Positions 17,082 to 25,814 of a DNA stretch of 64,000 nucleotides are shown piece after piece (position 1 is the first letter of the stretch; the number at the start of each line of letters is the position of its first letter). Below the pieces are notes generated by a model, which saw only the letters and a program-made list of their open reading frames with translations, was not told where the DNA came from and ran no database searches. The position numbers and the translations under genes are program-made. Location of the stretch: the NCBI RefSeq assembly GCF_021404405.1, contig NZ_JABFTV010000011.1:1-64000 (forward strand). The letters are read 5' to 3'. This DNA comes from Billgrantia aerodenitrificans (GTDB taxonomy: Bacteria > Pseudomonadota > Gammaproteobacteria > Pseudomonadales > Halomonadaceae).

Positions 17082-18808
17082 GACGCCCCGCCCTGCTGCC
17101 AGGTGACGTGACAGACCATCGCCTCGATGCCCTGGGCCTGGAAGAACGCCAGCCAGCGCCGCTGGTTGTCCTGCAGCCTGTCGCCGGGCCCCTTCACCTC
17201 GATCAGGCGATAGCGAGGCTCGCCGCTGGCCGCGCCGGGCAGGAACTGGATCAGATCGGGCAGACCGGCGCGATTGGCCTTGAGATCGGCGAGCAGGCGC
17301 TCGAAGCAGGCCCGCAGGTGGGTCGCCGGAATAGAGGCCAGCGCCTGCTCCAGCAGCCCCTCGTCGAGCACGTCCCAGTAGACGAAGGGCGAGGCCACAC
17401 CGCGCTTCTCGTGCCAGACGCGCCATATCGCCTCACCGTGGCTGCCGTCGTCGAGACGCGCCAGGCAGGCGGCGAACCGCTCGCGCCGGCGCGCGACGAA
17501 GTCGTCGCGATAGAGATCCACCGGGCCGACGTGGAAGGGGTGGAAGAAGGCACCCGGCAGCGGGGCGAACAGTGCCGGCCAGCAGAGCAGGCCGAACAGG
17601 CCGGTGAGCAGCGCGTTCTCGACGTAATGAGCCGGTGCTTCGGGGCGGTTCAGGTGTTCGGCCACGGCCCGCTCGACGCCGATCGCGCCGGCCATCGGCA
17701 AACAGAGATCGAGACGCCGAACGGCAGCGTCGGGCTCGCGGCTCGGTGGTGCCAGCTCCAACCGCCGACACAGCCTGGGCAGCAGGCGTGCCAGCGCCTG
17801 GCGCTCCTGCTCGCCGACGGCCGCTGCCCATGCCCGGCTGGCCAGCGCATGAGCCTGACGATATTCACCCAGCCGCTCCAGCAGCCGCAGGCGGCGTATG
17901 CGCGCCTCCACCTGACCGCCCGCGCCCTCGCCACTTTCGACATAAAGCCTCAGGGCCAAGGCTTCCTGCCCGCTTCGTTCGGCGGCCTGGCCCAGCAGGA
18001 ACGCCAATTTGCCTCGCCGCTGCGCCAGCCAAACGTTCTTTTCCGGCACGCTCGGCAGTTCGGCCACCAGCGCCGCGAGCGGTTCGCCCTGCTCCAGGCG
18101 CTCGCGCAGCACGTGCAGTGCCAGGTAGGCATCGACCTCTTCGCGATGCTGGAAGGCGCGGGAGCCCGGCGTCAGCTCGACTCGCTCGAAGCGTTGCAGG
18201 CCGAGCTCGGCGAGCACGAACTCGGCCCAGTCCTGGCGCAGGTTGCCGAAGAACATCAGCCGCAGGCGGTCGCACCAGGGCATGACCGTCAGCCGCACGA
18301 TGCGCTCGCCGTTCAGGGCCTCCCTCGTCTCCGGCCACCATTCGCTCAGGCTCTTCGCCTGGAACTCTTGCACCGACAACGCCTCGCTGATTGCCGTCTT
18401 GCTCGCTCCGGGAGCGAGCCCCGCCGCGGCGATCTCCGCCTTCAGCGCCCGGCGCAGTTCGGCCAGGCGCAGCAGACGAAACAGCTCGGCGAACCCCAGC
18501 TCGGGATCCGCTTCGACCCAGCCGGCATCCACCAGCGGCGCCAGGGCGCGCTCGGTGTCGCCGATCTCGGGGTAGACGAGCCTACCGGTACGAAAGAGCT
18601 CTCCCTTGCGCATCACCATGCGCACCAGCAGCGCCTGGGACGGCTGCGGGAAGGCGTCGAACGTGGCGAGAAGACCACGCTCCTCCCGGGTCAGCAGGTC
18701 GGCGTGATGCGTGCCCACCCAGCCCAGGACGAAACGGAAGTTCGCCAGGTAGTAGAAGGGGTCGTCGAGGGAGGCCGTAGCTGCAGCGGAGCCTGAAATA
18801 CTGTTCAT
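17078..18808 (-). CDS. FAN1-like structure-specific nuclease (VRR-NUC domain)
   Basis: A 576-residue homologue of bacterial FAN1, the flap nuclease that incises near interstrand crosslinks. The C-terminal VRR-NUC domain has the catalytic PD...EVK pattern (LPDLIQF, then LIEVKGPGD, then Q-x2-W). The middle is a helical TPR-like part and the N-terminal third resembles the SAP-containing DNA-binding region. The length is close to Pseudomonas FAN1. It is translationally coupled to the helicase behind it and lies 42 nt after the nitronate monooxygenase. The ATG at 18808 lacks a clear Shine-Dalgarno, so the start is moderately certain. Confidence 0.88.
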   Translation of the reverse strand: MNSISGSAAATASLDDPFYYLANFRFVLGWVGTHHADLLTREERGLLATFDAFPQPSQALLVRMVMRKGELFRTGRLVYPEIGDTERALAPLVDAGWVEADPELGFAELFRLLRLAELRRALKAEIAAAGLAPGASKTAISEALSVQEFQAKSLSEWWPETREALNGERIVRLTVMPWCDRLRLMFFGNLRQDWAEFVLAELGLQRFERVELTPGSRAFQHREEVDAYLALHVLRERLEQGEPLAALVAELPSVPEKNVWLAQRRGKLAFLLGQAAERSGQEALALRLYVESGEGAGGQVEARIRRLRLLERLGEYRQAHALASRAWAAAVGEQERQALARLLPRLCRRLELAPPSREPDAAVRRLDLCLPMAGAIGVERAVAEHLNRPEAPAHYVENALLTGLFGLLCWPALFAPLPGAFFHPFHVGPVDLYRDDFVARRRERFAACLARLDDGSHGEAIWRVWHEKRGVASPFVYWDVLDEGLLEQALASIPATHLRACFERLLADLKANRAGLPDLIQFLPGAASGEPRYRLIEVKGPGDRLQDNQRRWLAFFQAQGIEAMVCHVTWQQGGAS

Positions 18809-18850
18809 GCATCCATGATATCAGTCTCACCGCCTCCCGCCAGCTCTGCC

Positions 18851-19897
18851 TCAGCTAAAACCTGCGGCGAGAGCGCGCACCACCTCGGCCGCCGGCACGT
18901 CACGACAGCTGCTGGCGTTCTGTCCGGCCCACAGCGGCGAGAAATCGGCGCTGCCCGCGGCCTCGGCGGCACTGCGCAGCGGGGCGATGGCGGCAGTGGC
19001 CAGCGGGAAGGCCGGTGCCGCCTCGCTGAGCGGACCCTGCTCGCGCATCAGCCGGGTGACGATGCCCCGCGCGGGGCGCCCCGTGTACAGGTTGGTCAGC
19101 GCCGTATGGCGCGCGGCCTCGCTCTGCAGCGCGCGGCGATGCAGCGCCGAGGTGGTGGCCTCGGGGCAGCACATGAAGGCGGTGCCGACCTGTACCGCTT
19201 CGGCACCCAGCGCCAGTGCTGCCGCCACCCCACGCGCATCGGCGATGCCCCCGGCGGCGATCACCGGCAGCGACACGGCCGCCACCACCTGCGGCAGCAG
19301 GGCAAAGGTGCCGAGCTGGGTGGTGACGTCCTCGTCGAGGAACATGCCACGGTGGCCTCCCGCCTCCAGCCCCTGGGCGATGATCGCATCGGCCCCATGG
19401 GCCTCGAGCCAGCGTGCCTCCTCGACGGTGGTGGCAGACGAGAGCACCACGGCCCCCCAGCCCTTGACCCGTTCGATCAGCGCCGCCTCCGGCAGGCCGA
19501 AATGGAAGCTGACCACCTCGGGGCGGAAGTGCTCCAGGGCATCGCACGCCGCCTGATCGAACGGACGCCGCCCGGGACCGGCCGGCACGCTGTCGATATC
19601 GAGGCCGTACTCGGCGTAGTAAGACGCCAGCAGCCGATGCCAGCGCGCCAGCCGCGTCTCGTCCGGCACCGGCGACGCATGACAGAAGAAGTTGACGTTG
19701 AGGGGCCGCGCGGTGGCGGCGCGAATGCGCTGGAGCTCATCCACCATGGCCTCGGGTGTGAGCATGGCGCAGGGCAAGGCGCCAAGCCCTCCCGCCTCGC
19801 TCACGGCCACGGCCAGCTCGGCGCCCTGCACGCCGGCCATGGGCGCCTGAAGAATGGGAAGCTCCATGCCGAGCCGGCGAGTCAGATTCATGGTCAT
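18851..19897 (-). CDS. Nitronate monooxygenase (2-nitropropane dioxygenase family)
   Basis: FMN-dependent TIM-barrel enzyme that oxidises nitronates such as propionate-3-nitronate, removing a toxic metabolite. At 348 residues it has the N-terminal QAPMAGVQG, the flavin-binding GLEAGGHRG near residue 180, and the phosphate-binding AAGGIAD and LGAEAVQVGT segments. The start codon overlaps the yihY stop by four bases (19894-19897). No nitro-compound regulator is adjacent, so detoxification is the default expectation. Confidence 0.9.
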   Translation of the reverse strand: MTMNLTRRLGMELPILQAPMAGVQGAELAVAVSEAGGLGALPCAMLTPEAMVDELQRIRAATARPLNVNFFCHASPVPDETRLARWHRLLASYYAEYGLDIDSVPAGPGRRPFDQAACDALEHFRPEVVSFHFGLPEAALIERVKGWGAVVLSSATTVEEARWLEAHGADAIIAQGLEAGGHRGMFLDEDVTTQLGTFALLPQVVAAVSLPVIAAGGIADARGVAAALALGAEAVQVGTAFMCCPEATTSALHRRALQSEAARHTALTNLYTGRPARGIVTRLMREQGPLSEAAPAFPLATAAIAPLRSAAEAAGSADFSPLWAGQNASSCRDVPAAEVVRALAAGFS

Positions 19898-20886
19898 TTT
19901 CCCTGCTCTCCCTGCTGTCGTTTGTTGCGCTGCCAGGGGCGTTTCTGCCCCAGCGTGTCGGCGGCGTAGGCGCCCCGCTCGCCCATGGGCCGGGGTTCGC
20001 CAACCGTGGTATCGCGCTTGGTCTGGCGCTCCATTTCAGCGTTGATCTCGGCGCCCAGCAATACGACGAACGAGGAGAGCCAGAACCATAGCATCAGGAT
20101 CACCACCGCCCCGAGCGAGCCATACAGCTCATCCATGTTGGCGAACTGGCTCACGTAGAGCGACAGACCGCCGGAGCCGAGCAGCCACAACAGCGTGGCC
20201 ACCAGGGTACCCACGCTGACCCACTCCCAGCGCGGCGAGCTGCGATAGGGGCCATAGCGATAGAGCACCGCGATCACGAACATCATCAACAGCAGCAGGG
20301 CCGGCCAGCGTAGCCAATTGATCAAGGTGACCACGGGCCCCTCCAGGGCCAGCCAGCCGACGACCAGCGGAAACAGCGCGACGACGCCGATCGCCCCGAG
20401 CGAGATCACGATCAGCCCGATGGTCAGCGTGGCCACCACCAGCATGCGATGCACGAAGCCGCGCCGTTCCTCCTCGCCATACACCACGTTGAGCCCAACC
20501 AGCAGACCGCGCACCCCCTTGGATGCCACGAACATCGCCACCGCCAGGCCGAACAGCGCCGCCAGACTGAGCCCAGTGTCGGTATTGGCGCCGACCTCCT
20601 CGGCCTGTTCGGTAATCAAGCGAGCCCCACCGGGCGGCATGAAACGGCCGAGTTCAGCGATCTGCTCAGCCAGCTCCACCGGATCGAAGGCCAGCGCCCA
20701 CAGCGAGATGACCGCCGCCATGGCGGGAAACAGCGACAGCAACGAATAGAAGGCGATGCCGGCTGCCAGCATGTTGACGTGATCGTCCGCAAGCTGCTCC
20801 TTGACCCGCCAGATCACGTCCAGCCACCCCGGAGCGGGTATCTGGTTCGGCTTGCCGGCCTTGCGGCCTCTCAGTTCCTTTGACAT
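19894..20886 (-). CDS. yihY: YihY/BrkB family inner membrane protein
   Basis: A 330-residue integral membrane protein with about six transmembrane segments and the family pattern A-G-I-A-F-Y-S-L-L-S-L-F-P near residues 41-53. The C-terminal 45 residues are hydrophilic and basic. The family was once described as ribonuclease BN, which is now known to be wrong; its transport or envelope role is unresolved. It begins 7 nt after the aspartyl protease gene and overlaps the nitronate monooxygenase gene. Confidence 0.88.
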   Translation of the reverse strand: MSKELRGRKAGKPNQIPAPGWLDVIWRVKEQLADDHVNMLAAGIAFYSLLSLFPAMAAVISLWALAFDPVELAEQIAELGRFMPPGGARLITEQAEEVGANTDTGLSLAALFGLAVAMFVASKGVRGLLVGLNVVYGEEERRGFVHRMLVVATLTIGLIVISLGAIGVVALFPLVVGWLALEGPVVTLINWLRWPALLLLMMFVIAVLYRYGPYRSSPRWEWVSVGTLVATLLWLLGSGGLSLYVSQFANMDELYGSLGAVVILMLWFWLSSFVVLLGAEINAEMERQTKRDTTVGEPRPMGERGAYAADTLGQKRPWQRNKRQQGEQGK

Positions 20887-20893
20887 GACATCC

Positions 20894-21421
20894 TCAGGGC
20901 TGCTGCGCCGGGCGCAGTATCATGCGGGCATCGCGAATCTCGATGTCGAAACGATTGAGGAAACTCATCCCCAGCAGCGCCACCTCGCCCTCGAGCCCGG
21001 GGCTGATGGAGCCATTGACGTTGGTGGCAGTGAAGCCACCCAGGCTGACCTCGTCGAGCCGAGTAAGATCGCCGCGTACACGCCCGTTGGCGGTGTTGAA
21101 CCAGGCCGAGCCGGCACTCTGCAGGCCAAGCCGCTCGGCGAACTCGGCAGGTACGGCCACGTAGGTGGCACCGGTATCGAGCAGGAACTCGATCGGCTCA
21201 CCGTTGATACGTCCGGTGGCGACGAAGTGACCGGAGCGACTTCGCTCCAGCACGATCGGCTCGTCGGAGCCGGTCACGGCATTGACCAGGTGCGCGTTGG
21301 GATTGCGCTGTTGCTCCAGAAAGCCGTGGAACCACCAGCTGCCAACGCCGATGAACGATACCCAGAACAGCAGCATCATGCCCATGCCGGCGCGCCTGAT
21401 AGAACCGTTCTGTCGGTTCAT
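20894..21421 (-). CDS. Retropepsin-like membrane-anchored aspartic protease (TIGR02281 type)
   Basis: A 175-residue protein with an N-terminal transmembrane helix (about 10-32) and a periplasmic clan AA protease domain. The catalytic motif L-L-D-T-G-A-T is near residue 82, followed by the hydrophobic-hydrophobic-Gly segment V-A-L-L-G-M-S near the end. A single such domain must dimerise to be active. The ATG at 21421 has GGGAGAG upstream and is chosen over a longer open frame. It heads the five-gene minus-strand operon ending with the helicase. Confidence 0.85.
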   Translation of the reverse strand: MNRQNGSIRRAGMGMMLLFWVSFIGVGSWWFHGFLEQQRNPNAHLVNAVTGSDEPIVLERSRSGHFVATGRINGEPIEFLLDTGATYVAVPAEFAERLGLQSAGSAWFNTANGRVRGDLTRLDEVSLGGFTATNVNGSISPGLEGEVALLGMSFLNRFDIEIRDARMILRPAQQP

Positions 21422-21524
21422 GTCTTCTCTCCCGGTTGGCAGGCTTCGCCCGCTTTGACACTTTGGGTCTGGCTGTCTGTACTGAACGGCGCTGCGTCGC
21501 CCTTGGCTGCGCTTCGACGACTCT

Positions 21525-21578
21525 CGCTTCAATGACGTCTATCGATTCAATAACGTCCATCTATTCAATAACGACAAG
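21525..21578 (+). repeat. Three tandem 18-bp repeats upstream of the MetX-like gene
   Basis: Units begin at 21525, 21543 and 21561, with consensus around ATTCAATAACGTCCAT. Unit 2 differs from each neighbour at 3-5 positions. The last copy ends 9 nt before the start codon of the hydrolase, overlapping its Shine-Dalgarno region. The array sits in the divergent gap with the protease operon and may be a regulator-binding array. Confidence 0.6.
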
Positions 21579-21587
21579 GATAGCCAC

Positions 21588-22820
21588 ATGCACGACCGCA
21601 TCGAACATTCGACCATGATTGCTCGCCGCCATTCCCCCCTCGCCCCGGCGCTGATCGGTGCTGCCATGATCACGGCCCTGCTGGCCAGCATGCCGCTGGC
21701 GGCATGGGACGGAATGGTGGAAAAGCAAGTCTTCGAGATGGACGAATACACCACCGTCGGCGGCGACACCATCGCACCGGTGCGCATCGGCTGGGAGGCC
21801 TATGGCACCCTCAACGAGGAGAAGGACAACGTCATCCTGATCACCCACTTCTTCTCCGGCACCAGTCATGCCGCAGGCCGCTACGCCGAAGACGATGCGG
21901 CACCCGGCTACTGGGATGCCATCATCGGCCCCGGTAAACCACTGGATACCGACGAGTACTACATCATCGCCTCGGACACCCTGGTCAACCTCAACGCCCA
22001 CGACCCCAACGTCACCACCACCGGACCGGCTACTCCCAACCCCGAGACCGGCGAACCTTGGGGCACCGACTTCCCGCTGGTCACCATTCGCGACTTCGTC
22101 GAGGTACAGAAGGCCCTGCTCGAGAGCCAGGGCATCGAACGGCTGCATGCCGTGATGGGGCCTTCCATGGGAGCGCTGCAGGCCTACGAGTGGGCCAGCG
22201 CCTATCCCGAGCGGGTCGAGCGGCTGGTCCCGGTGATCGGCGGCGGCGTTGCCGACCCCTGGCTGCTGGCGACCCTGAGCGCCTGGGCTGCCCCCATTCG
22301 CCTGGACGCCAACTGGAACGAAGGCGACTACTACGACGGCGAGCCACCGCTGGACGGGCTGCGCGAAGCGCTCAAGTTGGTGACGCTGAACGCCAACCAC
22401 TGGCTGTGGGCCAACGAGACCTTCGACCGCAGCTGGGCCGACGAGGACGCCGATCCGGCCCGTGAGCTAGACGCGCGCTACGCCATCGAGCAGACCCTCG
22501 ACGACATCGCCGCCGCCCGTGCCGAACTGGCCGATGCCAACCACCTGCTCTATCTGGTCAAGGCCAACCAGGCGTTCATCGCCGGCCACGGCGAAAGCCT
22601 GGAAGAGGGGCTCGCCCGGATAGAGGCGCCCACCTTGATCCTCTACAGCGAGAACGACCTGGTCTTCGCCCCGGAAGGCGTACGCAAGACCGCCGAGCTT
22701 ATCGAAACCGGTGGAGCTGAAGTGGAGCTGATGACCCTCGAAGGCAAGCGTGGCCACCTGGACGGCGTACTCGGCATCGATCAGGCCGGCGAACGCATCC
22801 GCGCCTTCCTGGCCGAGTGA
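21588..22820 (+). CDS. Exported MetX-like alpha/beta hydrolase
   Basis: A 410-residue protein of the homoserine O-acetyltransferase fold. The triad is visible as the nucleophile in GPSMGALQ (near residue 194), Asp in YSENDLVF (near 353), and His in GKRGHLDG (near 388). Unlike biosynthetic MetX it has an N-terminal signal sequence (hydrophobic core about 18-37, ending A-A-W), so it should act in the periplasm, where acetyl-CoA is absent. It is therefore more likely an esterase or peptidase-like hydrolase. AAGGA precedes the ATG. A hairpin terminator follows. Confidence 0.82.
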   Translation: MHDRIEHSTMIARRHSPLAPALIGAAMITALLASMPLAAWDGMVEKQVFEMDEYTTVGGDTIAPVRIGWEAYGTLNEEKDNVILITHFFSGTSHAAGRYAEDDAAPGYWDAIIGPGKPLDTDEYYIIASDTLVNLNAHDPNVTTTGPATPNPETGEPWGTDFPLVTIRDFVEVQKALLESQGIERLHAVMGPSMGALQAYEWASAYPERVERLVPVIGGGVADPWLLATLSAWAAPIRLDANWNEGDYYDGEPPLDGLREALKLVTLNANHWLWANETFDRSWADEDADPARELDARYAIEQTLDDIAAARAELADANHLLYLVKANQAFIAGHGESLEEGLARIEAPTLILYSENDLVFAPEGVRKTAELIETGGAEVELMTLEGKRGHLDGVLGIDQAGERIRAFLAE

Positions 22821-22825
22821 AGCAC

Positions 22826-22859
22826 GCGGTCGCTACCCGCCTAGCCGAGTAGCGACCGC
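22826..22859 (+). terminator. Hairpin after the MetX-like gene
   Basis: An 11-bp perfect GC-rich stem (22826-22836 with 22849-22859) with a 12-nt loop begins 6 nt after the stop codon. There is no T-run, so termination efficiency is uncertain. Confidence 0.55.
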
Positions 22860-22890
22860 ATCAGCAGATAGCCCCCCATGGCCAGCCGGC
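22841..22890 (-). pseudogene. Remnant of a TSUP permease 3' end
   Basis: Read on the minus strand this stretch encodes R-L-A-M-G-G-Y-L-L-M-R-S-L-L-G-stop, nearly the same as the C-terminus of the intact TSUP permease at 23680. A 25-nt block (22862-22886) is identical to 23701-23725. Nothing further upstream of the remnant matches, because the PilJ-like gene begins there. It looks like the tail of a lost or duplicated permease gene. Confidence 0.6.
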
Positions 22891-22897
22891 CGACGCT

Positions 22898-23590
22898 TCA
22901 GGACGCGGCATTGCCCAGTGCCTCGCGGGCCAACTTGTCGATCTCGCCCGTGATCCCGGACAGCTCGGTTGCAATCACCGAGAACGCTCGGCCGGCCTGA
23001 CCGGCACTCGAGGCGACGATCTGCGCATTGAAGGAGACGATACGCGCCTGGCGCGCAATGGCGGTGATCGTGCCGAGCAGCTCACGCGCCTGGCCCCGCA
23101 GGGCCATGGAATGGCGCTGAGAGAGTTCCTCGTAGATCAGGGTCAACTGGTTGAGCACCGCAAGCAGCGGCGTGGCCGAACGGATCAGCTCATCGAGCCA
23201 GATCTGCACCTCACCGCCAGCTTCGAGAGCGCTCAGCACACGTTCGGCCAGAGCCATGAACTCAGCGATGATGCGATCACCGTCCAAGGCCCCGTAATAG
23301 GCCTCATGCAACTCCTCGCAGAAGACCCCGGGATGTCCATTCTTGCCTTCGATAAGGGCAAGGTGCGCGTCGCGGAACAATTTTAGTGCATCGCGCGCCG
23401 TATCCAGCGCTTCCGAGTGCCCTTGGGCGGCCAGCACGGCATAGAGCACCAGACGCTGAGACGTGAAGCGCCGGCGCCCCGACAGGTTGATCAGGCCGGC
23501 GAATACCTCCCCCGAAAGGTCGGCCTGTATCGGCCGGGCGATCGGTTCACGAGGAGCATCTAAACGTGGGGCAGTGACATCACTGGGCAT
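22898..23590 (-). CDS. Soluble PilJ-domain protein with short MCP-like signalling tip
   Basis: A 230-residue protein with no transmembrane segment. Residues 32-80 resemble the PilJ (type IV pili methyl-accepting) sensor domain, with I-N-L-S-G-R-R-R-x-T-S-Q-R. The C-terminal part resembles the tip of a chemoreceptor hairpin (S-F-N-A-Q-I-V-A-S-S-A-G-x-A-G-R-A-F), but the long methylation helices are missing. It could be a cytosolic sensor feeding a chemotaxis or Pil-Chp array, or a decayed receptor. AGGAG precedes the ATG. The gene is flanked by copies of a permease 3' end. Confidence 0.7.
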   Translation of the reverse strand: MPSDVTAPRLDAPREPIARPIQADLSGEVFAGLINLSGRRRFTSQRLVLYAVLAAQGHSEALDTARDALKLFRDAHLALIEGKNGHPGVFCEELHEAYYGALDGDRIIAEFMALAERVLSALEAGGEVQIWLDELIRSATPLLAVLNQLTLIYEELSQRHSMALRGQARELLGTITAIARQARIVSFNAQIVASSAGQAGRAFSVIATELSGITGEIDKLAREALGNAAS

Positions 23591-23679
23591 CGGCTTCTCC
23601 TGACTGGCTATCCATCACGATACCGAGTACAAGCGAAATCCGTGCCACTCACCGAGTGAGCCGGCCGCTTCCTGGCATA

Positions 23680-24429
23680 TCAGCCCGCCAGGGAGCGCAC
23701 CAGCAGATAGCCCCCCATGGCCAGCAGGCCGCTGAGGAAGACCCGCCGGAAGGTGGTTTCCGAGAGCCGTTGGCGCAGCCGCTGGCCAAGCTGCATGCCC
23801 ACCAGAGCCGGCACCACCGCCCCCAGCGAGAGCAGGCCCAGCTCCACGCTGAGCAGACGCTGTCCGCCCATGGAGAGTCCCAGCGCCATGGTGGTGACCA
23901 CGAACAGCACTCCCATGGCCTGGATCAGCATGTCACGCGGCAGGCCGAGAGACTGCAGATAGGCCACGCCGGGAAACACCGAGGAGCCGGTCATGCCGGT
24001 GAGCAGGCCAGTCAGCGCCCCGTTGACCGGTGCGGCATGCCGGCCGCGGCTGACCAGCTTGCCCAGGCCGAGGTTGAACAGGCCGGCCAGGGCGTAGAAG
24101 GCGATCAGCACCCCGAGCAGTCCGGAAAGCCAACGTACGTCGACCCGGGCCAGAATGGCCACACCCAGCCACACGGTGACCACCGAAGCCAGCAGGAAGG
24201 GCCACAGGCGCCACACGATCTGCTTCAGGTAGCCCCCCACCAGCGCCTGCCAGACGTTGGTGATGATGGTGGGGGCCAGCAGCAGCGCCATGGCCGACGG
24301 CAGTCCCACCGTGGCCGCGAGCAGCGCCAGCGACACCGTGGGCATGCCCATCCCGATCACCCCCTTGACCAAACCGGCCACGACGAAGGTGAACGTGACC
24401 AGCGCCAGCAGTACGGGGTCGAGGGTCAT
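23680..24429 (-). CDS. TSUP (TauE/SafE) family permease
   Basis: A 249-residue permease with about eight transmembrane helices and the duplicated TSUP pattern: V-A-G-L-V-K-G-V-I-G-M-G near the start and G-L-L-T-G-M-T-G-S-S in the second half. The family exports or imports sulfur-containing anions or organic acids; the substrate is not evident. The ATG overlaps the stop codon of the UMF1 transporter gene by four bases (24426-24429), so the two are co-translated. Confidence 0.9.
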   Translation of the reverse strand: MTLDPVLLALVTFTFVVAGLVKGVIGMGMPTVSLALLAATVGLPSAMALLLAPTIITNVWQALVGGYLKQIVWRLWPFLLASVVTVWLGVAILARVDVRWLSGLLGVLIAFYALAGLFNLGLGKLVSRGRHAAPVNGALTGLLTGMTGSSVFPGVAYLQSLGLPRDMLIQAMGVLFVVTTMALGLSMGGQRLLSVELGLLSLGAVVPALVGMQLGQRLRQRLSETTFRRVFLSGLLAMGGYLLVRSLAG

Positions 24430-25814
24430 GTGGTCGCTTCCCTGTCGGTTACAGCGGTTCCGTTGCGCGCCTCCCACGCGGCCGCCGCCTGCTCCCCGCG
24501 GGCCTGGTTGACCGCCAGGCAGATCAGCATGGCCACGATGAACAGCGCCGCACACAGCAGAATCGACGCCTGCAGCCCCACCACCGACTGCAGCAGTCCG
24601 AGTGCGATGATGCCGAAGACGCCGGCCAGCTTGTTGGCCAGCCCCCAGAAGCCGAAGAACTCCGCGGCCTTGCGCGTCGGCGAGAACAGCCCCACCAGGG
24701 CGCGGCTGGCCGATTGGCTGGAGCCCAGCGAGAGCCCCGCCAGGCAGCCGACGAACAGGAACAGGTGCTGGGCCTCCCAGTCGAGGCCGAAAGCGGCATT
24801 GAGGAAGGCGGTGACCTCCGGCGTGGCCCAGATGGCCAGAATCGCCGCCACCCACAGCAGCAGGGTCAGTTGGTAGGTGAACTTGGTGCCGATGCGATCC
24901 TGGATGAAGCCGAAGCCCAGCGCCCCGGCGGCCGCCGTGATCTGCACGATGATGAACATGATGTTGCGCACCGCCTCGTCCCAGCCGATCACCTGGGCGC
25001 CGTAGATGAAGGCGAAGGCGATGATGATGTAGACCCCGGCCATGGAAAACAGCAGCGACACCAGGAAGATGCCCAGATCGCGAAAGTGCCGTAGCTCGTG
25101 CAGCGTGGTGGAGACCCGTTCCCAGGCGATTTCGCGATAGCTCTTGCGGTGCGGCTGCGGCGTGCCGCGCTCCTTCACCCACAGAAAGGTGGGGATGGCG
25201 GTAATGAGGAAGAACGCCGCGGCAAAGGGCCCGACCCAGCGTATACGCTCGAAGTTATCGGCGCTTGCCTCACCCAGCGCCACCAGGGTGAAGCCTGCCG
25301 CGAACAGACCTCCGACGTAGCCCAGCGCCCAGCCGAAGCCGGAGATCTTGCCCAGATCCTGTGGCGGGCCGAGGTCGGGCAGAAAGGCGGCAATGAACGA
25401 CTCGCCCATCGAATAGGCGTAGTTGGACACCACGATCAGCAGTACGCCCAGCATGACGTAGCCAGGGGCTACGAAATAGAGCAACGCCGTGGCGAACACG
25501 GTGACGATGTAGCTGATGAACAGAAAACGCTTCTTGGCCGCCCGGTAGTCCATCACCGCGCCGCACAGCGGTGCGGTGATCACCACCAGCAGATAGCTCG
25601 TCGCCAGCGCCAGACTCCACAGCAGATTGGCCAGGCGAAAGCCGTCGCCGCGGTCCCCGACGATGACGGTAGTGAACAGCTCGCCGAACACCACGGTGAT
25701 GATCAGCAGCGTATAGGCCTGGTTGGCGAAGTCGAACATCGCCCAGCCCAGGATCTCCTTTTTCGATGCCCGCTGCCTGGCGCCAGCACTGCCGACCGCC
25801 GGTATCACGCTCAT
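24426..25814 (-). CDS. UMF1/Atg22-type MFS transporter
   Basis: A 462-residue major facilitator with 12 predicted helices. The family signature G-W-A-M-F-D-F-A-N-Q-A-Y is at residues 23-34 and assigns it to the Atg22/UMF1 group, whose yeast member exports amino acids from the vacuole. The substrate in bacteria is unknown. A good GAGGAGAG site precedes the ATG at 25814. It forms a two-gene operon with the TSUP permease. Confidence 0.9.
   Translation of the reverse strand: MSVIPAVGSAGARQRASKKEILGWAMFDFANQAYTLLIITVVFGELFTTVIVGDRGDGFRLANLLWSLALATSYLLVVITAPLCGAVMDYRAAKKRFLFISYIVTVFATALLYFVAPGYVMLGVLLIVVSNYAYSMGESFIAAFLPDLGPPQDLGKISGFGWALGYVGGLFAAGFTLVALGEASADNFERIRWVGPFAAAFFLITAIPTFLWVKERGTPQPHRKSYREIAWERVSTTLHELRHFRDLGIFLVSLLFSMAGVYIIIAFAFIYGAQVIGWDEAVRNIMFIIVQITAAAGALGFGFIQDRIGTKFTYQLTLLLWVAAILAIWATPEVTAFLNAAFGLDWEAQHLFLFVGCLAGLSLGSSQSASRALVGLFSPTRKAAEFFGFWGLANKLAGVFGIIALGLLQSVVGLQASILLCAALFIVAMLICLAVNQARGEQAAAAWEARNGTAVTDREATT

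Noticed and set aside
21588..22820. Calling the hydrolase MetX of methionine biosynthesis
   Set aside because: A signal peptide precedes the fold, and no met gene is adjacent.
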